From Allohahella marinimesophila (GTDB taxonomy: Bacteria; Pseudomonadota; Gammaproteobacteria; Pseudomonadales; Oleiphilaceae), in contig NZ_BAABBO010000023.1 in NCBI RefSeq assembly GCF_039538005.1, forward strand, positions 1 to 64,000: a stretch of DNA of 64,000 bases. Direction: 5' to 3'. The notes under the pieces are model-generated. The model worked only from the letters and a program-made list of their open reading frames with translations, ran no database searches and was not told the origin of the DNA. Every line of letters begins with the position of its first letter. The stretch's first letter is position 1. The position numbers and the translations under genes are program-made. Below are positions 1-8,223 of this stretch, piece by piece.

Positions 1-422
1 AGCAGCGGGGCTTTTTTTATGGCTGAGTAGTGTACGAAGTCTTTGTTATATAGGCCTTTTGTACTATTTCGGACGATCAAAGGAATCTAACGTTTCTCTA
101 TGTAAATCTATGTATCTGCGTCAGTTTGACGGGGCTGTCTGTATTAGTACTGTAAGTTTAAAGGCTTAACAGATGTACATTGTAAGTGATCAGGACGTGA
201 GCCGGAGCGGAACGCTGTCAGCGATACGTTTTTCCTACATAAGCAAACAGTGAAACACACGAACCCTTAGTACTATCAATCCACGAACTGCAGCGGAACT
301 CGGTGTTTTACGAGAATTACGAGTACCGCTGACGAAGTTTGATCGCCGCCACCACCCATGAAGACATGGCAAACATGCATCGGGAGGTCGCAAATAAAAC
401 TTTCGCTAAAAAGTGGATCACT
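1..422. other. AT-rich upstream region of the first propeller/CBM gene
   Basis: No gene is seen here. The first 20 bases (GC-rich arm then seven T) look like the tail of a terminator belonging to a gene left of the window. The rest is AT-rich with stops in all frames and holds three pairs of short direct repeats: TCTATGTA at 97-104 and 107-114, TGTAAGT at 151-157 and 181-187, and TTACGAG at 308-314 and 317-323. The pairs sit 10, 30 and 9 bases apart, so the two copies face the same side of the helix. ATGTACAT at 173-180 is a perfect short palindrome. This is probably a promoter/regulator region; I cannot place a -10/-35 pair with confidence. Confidence 0.4.
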
Positions 423-3046
423 ATGCAAGCCAACATCACGAACATGACCCGCGCAATAGGTTTCGCCGCCTTTCTGCCAATACTTTTCTCTGCCGAAACG
501 GCTTTTGCAGCAACGCCAACTGGCCTGACGCTGGAAAAAAGCACACACCAGACTATTGGCGGTCGAGGTGACAATTTCACGCTGACCTGGGCAAAAGATG
601 GCTCGACTCTCGTCACAATGGATGACGGCAACTGGTTCAGCAATACAGCCAATACCTACAGTCATACTATCTACCGAATCAACTATCCGAGCTCTACCTC
701 CAGCAATTTCAGCATGGCTAACGTCAGCAGGTTGCAGAACTATCCGAATTTTGCCTATAAGAAGAGCTGCTCGTTCGGTTATGGACTGCTGTCAGTAGAT
801 GGTGTTATCTACAGCATGGTCAGCCGTTGCTCCGGTATTAACTGGAACCAATTTTATGGCATGAAGCTGTTGAAATCATATGACAACGGCAGCACCTGGT
901 ATCTTGTCGACAAGAACGGCGGCGAAGATTACATGGGCGCCTGGGACTCAGAGCGTGATAGCCGTGACAGCAGCGAATACTTTTTCTACAAGGGCAATGG
1001 TGTTACGCATTGGGACAGTGCCAAAGGTAACGTCACGTACTATCCATTCGTTTACAACACCTTCGTACAGGCTGGTAAAGATTATCAGCACGGCTTACAG
1101 CGCGATGGCTACATCTACATCTACTCGCCAGATCCTTCCCACGCTTCAAAGGTCAACATGGCGCGCGTCAAGCATCATGACATCGGCGTGCGTGCGAACT
1201 GGGAATATTTCACCCGTTACGATAGCAACGGCAATCCTCAGTGGACCAAGGATATCAACCAGCGTGGAGTATCTTATAGCCTGAGACGAACCGACAGCGC
1301 AGGTAACCCAATCAGCTGGTACTCGGGTCTGCCTGACATCGTTTACAACGAGGGGCTGGACAAATACATCATGGTTAATGGCGGCATGTACGCCAAAACC
1401 TATAACGGTACTGATGCTGGCAAGAACAATGGTTCAGGCTCGTTGACCTTCTACTCGTCCGACAACCCTTACGGGCCATGGAAAGAGTTCAAGCACATTG
1501 ATCATTTCACTGCGACCTCAAGTGTCGAGCGTACCTACCAGCCGAAGCTTGATCCAAAGAACATCAGCAGTGATGGCACAAGAATGACCCTTATCTGGTC
1601 TGATCATGCCGGACCGTTTGACACCAAGTATTACACCTTCAACCAGATGAAGATCAAACTTAGTGTTGGTACCGATGACGGTGGATCCAGCGGTGGCTCA
1701 ACAGGTGGTGGATCGACTGGTGGTACTTCAGGTGGTGGTACATCAGGTGGCGGAACAACTACTCCGCCATCGTCTGGGACCGTAAGAATTACAGACTCTA
1801 ATGTCGAAGCCGAAGCGCTTACGCTGAGCGGCTACACTATAGAGCGTGGCGATAGCGGTAGTATCATCAAGGTCGGATCGTCGGGCGGAAGCGCCACTGG
1901 CAGCATGTCCATGATCTTTGGCAAGAGTTCTGGCAAATACGACGTCAACGTTCGTGTGTTGGCTGAGAACGATGGCCAGTCGAACCTCAAGCTGTATGTG
2001 AATGGTAAATATATTGCTACCAAGACCTTCCCCAAGGTTGCGAACTACGCCACCCTGAGCTTCGGTGATGTCAGCATCAACTCGGGTGATACGGTCAAGA
2101 TCGTTGGTCAGAAGGACGGCTACGCGACGTTTGCACGGGTCGACAGTATTTCGTTCGCTACTGCTGGTGGCACTTCGACACCGACACCAACTCCGACGCC
2201 GACCCCGACCCCGACTGAGCCAACTGGTGGTGGAACGGCCACTGTCGTATCGACGATAGAAGCTGAATCTATGTCACTCAGTGGCTTTACAGTAGAGCAC
2301 TCAAGACAGATCAAGGTGAGCAGCAGCGCACCGAACGCGAGTGGCAGTGCGAGGGCGACTTTCAACGGGAATAGTGGCACTTATACCGTCAAGATCGATG
2401 CAATTGCCGAGAATGATGGACAGTCCACGATAGAGCTGCATGCCGGCGGCAAGCTGGTTGGTGCCAAGCGTCTTTCGCGAGTCGCAAAGGACGAGACACT
2501 TGTATTCTCCGGTGTTTATCTCAGCAAGGGGCAGGAGCTGAAAGTTGTCGGTCATAAAGACGGCTGGGCGACCTTTGCACGGATCGACAAGGTTCGAATA
2601 GAGTCTGGTAGCTCGACTTCCAGTCCTACTGCGCCTACCGCTCCAACTACGCCTACCGCTCCAACTNAAGCGGAGAAGGTAGTTCTTCCATGTCAATGGA
2701 AGCAGAAGCCATGTCGCTGAGCGGTTACAAGATCGAAGGCAACGCTCGCATCACCCTGTCCAGTTCGGCTCACAATGGAACCGGCTCTGCGAGCTTCGCG
2801 TCCAAGGTCAAGGCTGGAACCTACACGGTTGGCGTGAATGTGCTGGCAGAAGATGATGGACAATCCAAGGTGTCGCTGTATGTCGATGGAGCCTATGTTG
2901 GCCAGCAGACTTTCCCTAAGGTGGTCGGTTATCGGACGCTGAACTTCAACAACGTCTCCCTTAAGTACGGTCAGACTGTCAAACTGGTCGGTCAGAAAGA
3001 CGGCTACGCCACGTTCGCCCGTATCAATAAGGTCGACATCAACTGA
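423..3046 (+). CDS. Secreted beta-propeller (DUF4185-like) protein with three CBM-like modules; frame broken at an N
   Basis: Predicted secreted protein that would bind and perhaps process a polysaccharide outside the cell. The ATG at 423 gives a 29-residue signal peptide ending AETAFA; the frame stays open back to a TTG at 339. Residues about 30-420 match a five-bladed propeller of DUF4185 type (GGRGDN, LTWAKDG, SYDNGSTW, NPYGPW). A Gly/Ser/Thr linker (about 1680-1770) and Pro/Thr linkers then separate three modules of about 116 residues that start EAE and contain GQKDGYATFAR: about 1800-2156, 2260-2607 and 2696-3043. They resemble CBM6/CBM35-type sandwiches, but the family is inferred. An ambiguous base at 2667, in the last Pro/Thr linker, throws the frame off by one; adding one base rejoins the third module, so the break is probably an assembly error rather than a mutation. 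The propeller is closely similar to that of the gene at 4195. Catalytic activity is unknown. Confidence 0.8.
1675..1775 (+). repeat. Gly/Ser/Thr-rich linker repeat
   Basis: Imperfect tandem GGT/TCA-type codons encode a flexible linker (GGSTGGGSTGG-like) between the propeller and the first CBM-like module. Such DNA is prone to slippage. The paralogue at 4195 has a shorter, different linker at this place (about 5440-5515). Confidence 0.6.
2174..2222 (+). repeat. Pro/Thr dipeptide-coding tandem repeat
   Basis: A run of ccgacN-type hexamers encodes a (PT)n linker between CBM-like modules one and two. Similar Pro/Thr linker DNA at about 2620-2667 contains the ambiguous base that breaks the reading frame, consistent with repeat-caused assembly trouble. 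Confidence 0.6.
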
Positions 3047-3076
3047 TGATGTAAGCGCAAGCGCAGTGTACCCCGA

Positions 3077-3106
3077 GCACCGTCCAGCAATGGCCGGTGC
3101 TTTTTT
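3077..3106 (+). terminator. Rho-independent terminator after the first propeller gene
   Basis: GCACCG at 3077-3082 pairs with CGGTGC at 3095-3100, with extra CC/GG pairing inside, followed by six T. It lies 30 bases past the stop at 3046 and should end the propeller-gene transcript before the phosphopantetheinyl transferase. Confidence 0.85.
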
Positions 3107-3159
3107 ATGTTCGGATGGTTTTGGCCCGGTATACTGGAGCTTATACTCAGGGCTCATAT

Positions 3160-3924
3160 ATGATTCTCCAACCCAACACTGTCGGGATATATCTGATATC
3201 ACTCTCCGGTGAAATTGACAGTGTTCAACACAGTCTCGACTCGCTTTCTCCGGCAGAGCAGCAACGGGCGGCATTGATCACACCTCCACGTGCTCGTCGT
3301 CGCTTTGAGCTGGCGCGCTTTTACCTGCGGCAACTGCTCGGTGAACGACTCGACATGGCACCTTCAGCGGTCCCGATTTCAATAGGCTTGAATGGCAAGC
3401 CTGAGTTGGCGCTGGACCACGCTCGATTCCCTTGTCATTTCAGCCTCTCTCACTCTGGCGGCTGGGTCGCTATTGCAATATCTTCCGAACCGGTCGGGGT
3501 AGATCTCGAGACTCGCTGCCCATCCACTTGGAAGGGGATTGCACGCCGATTTTTCACTCCGTCAGAGCAGCAGTGGCTGGAAACGGCTGACGATCAACAG
3601 AATGCTTTCGTGGCCGCCTGGACCATGAAGGAGGCCGCGGTGAAATTGTATGGCGACAGATTGCTCACTGGCCTGCGAGCATTTCAAATTCAGAAAAAAG
3701 GGTGGGTGGGTGGTGAATTCTCAGCCCAGCGAGCCCTCATTGCTGCCTCTACCTGGTGTTTTCCTCGCAATCTCTGGCTGTCCGCTACCGTTTTCCGGGA
3801 ACAGGCTGTGAACAATACTTTATATTCAGTGTTTGAAAAGACCGCAGCGGAAGATTGGCTAATAAATGAACGAGAGTTAAATCAGTATCTTATGGTTCGT
3901 TCATGTGCAAGCGAACAAGATTGA
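3160..3924 (+). CDS. 4'-phosphopantetheinyl transferase, Sfp type
   Basis: Transfers the phosphopantetheine arm of CoA to a serine of a carrier protein (fatty-acid, polyketide or peptide synthase). Family motifs are in place: FSLSHS (residues 94-99), GVDLE (113-117, with the Mg-binding D115 and E117) and WTMKEA (154-159, with K157 and E158). At 254 residues the length is normal for the Sfp/Gsp class. The ATG at 3160 is preferred over the upstream TTG-type extension, which would lie in the terminator. It stands alone between two propeller/CBM paralogues. No carrier protein or synthase is visible in the window, so its partner must lie elsewhere. The end overlaps the antisense remnant at 3901 by 24 bases. 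Confidence 0.88.
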   Translation: MILQPNTVGIYLISLSGEIDSVQHSLDSLSPAEQQRAALITPPRARRRFELARFYLRQLLGERLDMAPSAVPISIGLNGKPELALDHARFPCHFSLSHSGGWVAIAISSEPVGVDLETRCPSTWKGIARRFFTPSEQQWLETADDQQNAFVAAWTMKEAAVKLYGDRLLTGLRAFQIQKKGWVGGEFSAQRALIAASTWCFPRNLWLSATVFREQAVNNTLYSVFEKTAAEDWLINERELNQYLMVRSCASEQD

Positions 3925-4197
3925 TTTAGGGAACTGATCGCGCTTTCTGAGTAGATCATAGGCATTTACCCCAATTGGACGATTCTCCGGATCACCACCT
4001 TCCATATACTCCCGGCACTTGGCAAAAATAAGACGATGCCAGAACGAGATGCTGATCTGCATTTTCGGATTCGGATGGAATTGAGACTCTACTCTATGCC
4101 GTACGGACTCTGCCGCACGATCAGCAGTATCGCGTCCGCGTAACCATCCCGAGTATGTACGCGGCTTAACCCAAAATTTGGTGAAGTAATCATTATG
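3901..4197 (-). pseudogene. Antisense coding remnant, 3' end of an unidentified gene
   Basis: On the minus strand an open frame of 98 sense codons runs from 4197 to a TGA at 3901-3903. It has no usable start near its 5' end; the first ATG is at 4062, leaving only 46 codons before the lower ATG at 4005. The translation looks like real protein, mixing Trp, aromatic and charged residues: KPRTYSGWLRGRD, ISFWHRLIFAKCREY, GGDPENRPIGVNAYDLL. I do not recognise the family. Upstream the frame meets a TAG at 4198-4200, exactly where the second propeller gene begins. The simplest reading is a C-terminal fragment cut when that paralogue arrived by duplication. It could instead be a chance open frame or a short gene from 4062. 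Confidence 0.45.
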
Positions 4198-7173
4198 CTA
4201 TTCAAGAACTTCCATGCGTCAACAATTGCCAGGATCGCCTGTCTTCTGCCGACGCTGGCAATGGTGCCGACTCTTGAGGCTGCGACGCCCACGAGTTTAT
4301 CGCTTGAAAAAAGTACGCATCAGAAAATCGGTGGCCGTGGTGATAACTGGACACTGACCTGGGCCAAGGATGGTTCTACGCTGGTCACTATGGACGATGG
4401 TAACTGGTTCAGTTCCTCTTCGAACACCTACAGCCATGCGATCTACCGGATCAATTATCCGAGTGCCAATTCCAGCAATTTCAGCATGTCTAATGTGAGT
4501 CGTCTGACCAATTACCCGACGTTCTCATACAAGAAAAGCTGTTCATTTGGTTACGGTCTACTGTCAGTTGATGGTGTCATCTACAGTATGGTGAGTCGCT
4601 GCAGCGGCGTGAACTGGAATCAGTTTTACGGTATGAAGCTGTTGAAATCTTATGATAACGGCAACACCTGGTATCGGGTCGACAAGAACGGTGGCGAAGA
4701 TTATATGGGCGCCTGGGACGCCAACCGGGATAGCCGAGATAGCAGTGAGTACTTCTTTTATAAGGGTAAGGGCCATACGCACTATGACAGTGCCGTGGGC
4801 GCCATGACCTACTACCCATTCGTCTACAACACCTTCGTACAGGCCGGCAAGGACTACCAGGAAGGTTTAAACCGTGATGGTTACGTCTACATTTACAGCC
4901 CGGACCCTACGCATGCTTCCAAGATCAACCTTGCACGCGTAAAACACTACGAGTTGGACGTTCGCGCAAACTGGGAATATTTCAAGTATTACGATACAAG
5001 CGGCAACCCGGTCTGGACCAGCAACATCGATGACAGGGGTGTGACTCACTCTCTGCGCAGAACTGACAGCAGTGGCAATCCGATCAGTTGGTACTCGGGT
5101 CTGCCGGATGTCGTCTATAACAAGGGCCTCGGCAAGTACATCATGGTCAATGGCGGCATGTACGCCAAGACCTATAACGGCACTGATGCCGGCAAGAACA
5201 ACGGATCTGGCTCCCTCACTTTCCACTATTCGGACAACCCTTACGGTCCCTGGAAAGAGCTTCGCCATATCGATCACTTCACGGCAACCAGCAGCACTGA
5301 GAGAACCTATCAGCCGAAGCTGGATCCGAAGAACATCAGTAGTGATGGCACCAGAATGACGCTGATCTGGTCAGATCATGCAGGTCCGTTCTCCAGCAAT
5401 TACTACACCTTCAATCAGATGCAGATCAAGATTGGAGTCGACTCGGACAGTGGATCTGGTGAGTCTGGTGGATCAGGTGGCGGTACTTACGTACCACCTA
5501 CGGTCCCTTCTACTGGCGGACCGGTGGTTGGCTCAAGTGCTGAGGCTGAAAAGCTGGCGCTTAATGGCTACAGTATCGAGAATGGCAGTCGAATCAAGGT
5601 AAGCTCGTCGGCAGCTAACGCAACTGGTAGTGCGCAGATGAGCTTCGGCCAGGACTCTGGAACCTACGATATCAATGTCAAGGTGCTGGGCGAAGACGAC
5701 GGTCAGTCAACCGTAAAACTGTACGTGAACGGCAAATACATCGGCACGAAAACTTTCCCGCGCAAGAATGCTTTCTCTACCCTCAGCTTCTCGGGTGTTG
5801 CCCTGAGCAAGGGGGACGTCATCAAGCTTGTAGGTCAGAAGGATGGCTACGCCACTTTTGCCAGAATCGATGGTGTCAGTTTCAGTCAGGGCGGCTCTAC
5901 CGCTCAGCCTGAACCAACCACGCCAACCAACCCGACGTCGCCAACGAACCCGACCCCGACGACTGGTGAAATTGCTGGCAAAACCCTTTCGCTGAATGGC
6001 TACAAGATTCAGTCGAACGGATTGATCGCCGTGAGCACTTCGGCTTCAAATGGCACCGGTAGTGCGCAACTGAACTTTGCCCAGGCTTCTGGCAGCTACA
6101 ACGTCAATATCCGTGCCCTGGGTGAAGACGATGGTCAGTCCACCGTCAAGCTTTACGCCAATGGCAAGTACATTGGTGTTCGTACCTTCCCGAGGAAGGC
6201 CGCTTACACGACGCTTTCCTTCTCTGGCGTGCAGATCAACAAGGGCGATGTCGTCAAGATGGTCGGTCAGAAAGATGGCGGTGCAACCTTCGCAAGAATC
6301 GAGAGCATCAGTTTCGCTAGCCAGGGCTCGTCGACGCCAAGTGCGCCATCCACAGGTGGTGGTACTTCAGCAGGCTTCAATTCAAGTATCGAAGCAGAGG
6401 CCATGACACTGAATGGCTATAGCATCGAAAGCGGCGACCGCATCAAAGTATCGAGCAACTCGGCAAATGCGACCGGTTCAGCGGCCGCGACCTTCACTGG
6501 CACCTCAGCGCGCTACACTGTGAATGTCGATGCCATTGCTGAAAACGACGGTCAGTCGACGATCGAATTGTATGTCGCTGGCAGTCGTGTAGGCTCCAAG
6601 AAGTTGAGTCGTGTTGCTCGTGATGAGACTTTGTCTTTCAACGACGTCGCGATCAACAACGGTCAGGAAATCAAGTTGGTTGGTCGTAAGGACGGCTACG
6701 CGACTTTTGCCAGAATCGATAAAATCCGGCTTGGCGGCGGTTCCGGAAGCATCAGCAATCCTGAGCCTTCTGCGCCAACGACGCCTACCTCACCAACGGC
6801 AGGCGGAGGTTCTTCAATGGACGTGGAAGCTGAGAAGATGTCCTTGAGTGGTTACCGTATCGAAGGTGGCGCCCGTATCGTGCTGAGTAGTTCAGCCTCA
6901 GGCGGTACTGGTTCGGCTTCGTTTAGCTCTACAGTGGCCAGCGGGTCTTATGATGTCGTAGCGCGGGTACTGGCAGAGAACGATGGACAGTCCCAGCTGA
7001 GCCTGTATGTCGATGGTGCCTACAAAGGGCAGCAGACATTCCCGCGGGTAGTAGGCTATCGTGATCTGACCTTCAGCAATGTGTCTTTGAAGCCTGGCCA
7101 GACCATCAAGTTGGTCGGTAAGAAAGATGGCTATGCGACCTTTGCACGCGTCGACAAGGTCACTATTCAGTAG
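4195..7173 (+). CDS. Secreted beta-propeller (DUF4185-like) protein with four CBM-like modules
   Basis: Paralogue of the gene at 423, 992 residues and intact. The signal peptide is residues 1-29 (…PTLEA before ATP). The propeller spans about 30-420, with the same GGRGDN, LTWAKDG, SYDNGNTW, NPYGPW and LIWSDHAGPF motifs. Four CBM-like modules follow at about 5537-5885, 5968-6315, 6388-6735 and 6819-7170, joined by Pro/Thr and Gly/Ser linkers. Module two starts with IAGK instead of EAE, so the N-terminal acidic residues that often hold calcium in CBM6/35-like folds are missing there. The array suggests avid binding to a repetitive glycan at the cell surface or outside. Whether the propeller is a hydrolase, lyase or only a binder cannot be told from sequence. 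Confidence 0.85.
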   Translation: MLFKNFHASTIARIACLLPTLAMVPTLEAATPTSLSLEKSTHQKIGGRGDNWTLTWAKDGSTLVTMDDGNWFSSSSNTYSHAIYRINYPSANSSNFSMSNVSRLTNYPTFSYKKSCSFGYGLLSVDGVIYSMVSRCSGVNWNQFYGMKLLKSYDNGNTWYRVDKNGGEDYMGAWDANRDSRDSSEYFFYKGKGHTHYDSAVGAMTYYPFVYNTFVQAGKDYQEGLNRDGYVYIYSPDPTHASKINLARVKHYELDVRANWEYFKYYDTSGNPVWTSNIDDRGVTHSLRRTDSSGNPISWYSGLPDVVYNKGLGKYIMVNGGMYAKTYNGTDAGKNNGSGSLTFHYSDNPYGPWKELRHIDHFTATSSTERTYQPKLDPKNISSDGTRMTLIWSDHAGPFSSNYYTFNQMQIKIGVDSDSGSGESGGSGGGTYVPPTVPSTGGPVVGSSAEAEKLALNGYSIENGSRIKVSSSAANATGSAQMSFGQDSGTYDINVKVLGEDDGQSTVKLYVNGKYIGTKTFPRKNAFSTLSFSGVALSKGDVIKLVGQKDGYATFARIDGVSFSQGGSTAQPEPTTPTNPTSPTNPTPTTGEIAGKTLSLNGYKIQSNGLIAVSTSASNGTGSAQLNFAQASGSYNVNIRALGEDDGQSTVKLYANGKYIGVRTFPRKAAYTTLSFSGVQINKGDVVKMVGQKDGGATFARIESISFASQGSSTPSAPSTGGGTSAGFNSSIEAEAMTLNGYSIESGDRIKVSSNSANATGSAAATFTGTSARYTVNVDAIAENDGQSTIELYVAGSRVGSKKLSRVARDETLSFNDVAINNGQEIKLVGRKDGYATFARIDKIRLGGGSGSISNPEPSAPTTPTSPTAGGGSSMDVEAEKMSLSGYRIEGGARIVLSSSASGGTGSASFSSTVASGSYDVVARVLAENDGQSQLSLYVDGAYKGQQTFPRVVGYRDLTFSNVSLKPGQTIKLVGKKDGYATFARVDKVTIQ

Positions 7174-7194
7174 ACCCCTTGTTGCACTCACCAG

Positions 7195-7226
7195 ATCCGG
7201 CGCTGCTGCAGCGTCGGATTTTTTTT
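7195..7226 (+). terminator. Rho-independent terminator after the second propeller gene
   Basis: ATCCG plus CGCTG pair with CAGCG plus CGGAT across a three-base loop, with one mismatch on each arm, followed by a run of eight T. It lies 21 bases after the stop at 7173. The remaining bases to 7324 hold no gene and presumably the promoter of the DUF481 gene. Confidence 0.85.
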
Positions 7227-7324
7227 GTCTGAAGCATTTGTCTTCGTAACACAGCAAGTCCCCATACTGGCGCGGCATTTAGCTGACTATTGTCTTCTGC
7301 CTAGGCAGAGTCGTTTAATGAGAA

Positions 7325-8122
7325 GTGAGTTCTTTCATGATCAAAGTTTTTTCAGGTGGTACCAGGTATTCAGGGCAGGACGATTTAACGCCATGGAAGG
7401 CGGCGCCATCTCCGGGCCGTATGTCGTTTCTAATGGCTGGTTTTATCGCTGCTTTGCCAGCGATGGCTGCCGAGCCACCGCCAGAGTGGAGTGGCATTCT
7501 CCAGGCTGGTCTTGTGATGACCAGTGGCAACTCGGACACTCAAACACTGTCCGGCAAATGGACATTGGTGCGAGAGGTTGAAAACTGGCGGTCGAATCTC
7601 CGCCTCGAAGGGATTAATCAGAGCAATGATGATGAGCGGAGTATCGAACGTTATCTTGGCGCGCTGCAACAGGACTACAAGTTCAACGAGCGGCAATACG
7701 CATTTTTGCGCAGTGAGTACATGACCGAACGATTTACCGGTGTCGAATATGAACTCACAGCAGCCTTTGGTTACGGTCACAGGCTAGTCGATACCGAAAC
7801 CCAGCAGCTGGAGATTGAATTTGGCCCTGGTTATCGTAGGACGCAGCTGGAGGAAGGTGGCGAAATTACTGAAGAAGCTATCATCCGCTCCTCTCTGGGA
7901 TATCTCTGGGAAATAAACGACTCGGCTCGCTTCGAGCAAGAGTTGACCAACGAGACCGGTTCTGAAAAGAGCGTCACCAAATCCTTGTCTACCCTGCAGA
8001 CCAAGGTGAGCAATGATATCTCACTGAGCGTCGGCTACACGGTCAGGCATACGAGTCAGGTGCCGGTCGATAAGGAGAAGGTAGACACTGAAACCACACT
8101 CTCGCTCGCGTATGCCTACTGA
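7325..8122 (+). CDS. DUF481 family outer-membrane beta-barrel protein
   Basis: Resembles the YdiY / salt-induced outer-membrane protein family (DUF481). The mature part starts with the typical EWSGILQAGLV and GNSDTQTLSG pattern and is built of alternating amphipathic strands (for example RYLGALQQDYKF, YELTAAFGYGHR), ending LSLAYAY with a terminal aromatic as in outer-membrane barrels. The signal peptide is MSFLMAGFIAALPAMAA, which fits a start at the ATG at 7421. The frame also offers a GTG at 7325 and an ATG at 7337 that would add about 30 polar residues before the signal, so the start is uncertain. The function of the family is not established. It stands alone after a terminator. Confidence 0.75.
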   Translation: MSSFMIKVFSGGTRYSGQDDLTPWKAAPSPGRMSFLMAGFIAALPAMAAEPPPEWSGILQAGLVMTSGNSDTQTLSGKWTLVREVENWRSNLRLEGINQSNDDERSIERYLGALQQDYKFNERQYAFLRSEYMTERFTGVEYELTAAFGYGHRLVDTETQQLEIEFGPGYRRTQLEEGGEITEEAIIRSSLGYLWEINDSARFEQELTNETGSEKSVTKSLSTLQTKVSNDISLSVGYTVRHTSQVPVDKEKVDTETTLSLAYAY

Positions 8123-8223
8123 TTTTCCAAGCTCGTGATTTTGTAAGTTGTTCGGACATGGCACTGCTGGCGACTGGGAGTTATAGTCAGCTGTAAATGT
8201 GGGTTAAGGGACAGGACAGCTGC

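Noticed and set aside
276..665. Minus-strand open frame of 129 codons over the start of the first propeller gene
   Set aside because: It lies opposite the signal-peptide and propeller-coding sequence, has no domain-like pattern and no ribosome site; it is the mirror of the real gene.
423..7173. PEP-CTERM or sortase-type anchoring signal on the two propeller proteins
   Set aside because: Both proteins end right after the last CBM-like module, with no PEP motif, membrane helix or basic tail.
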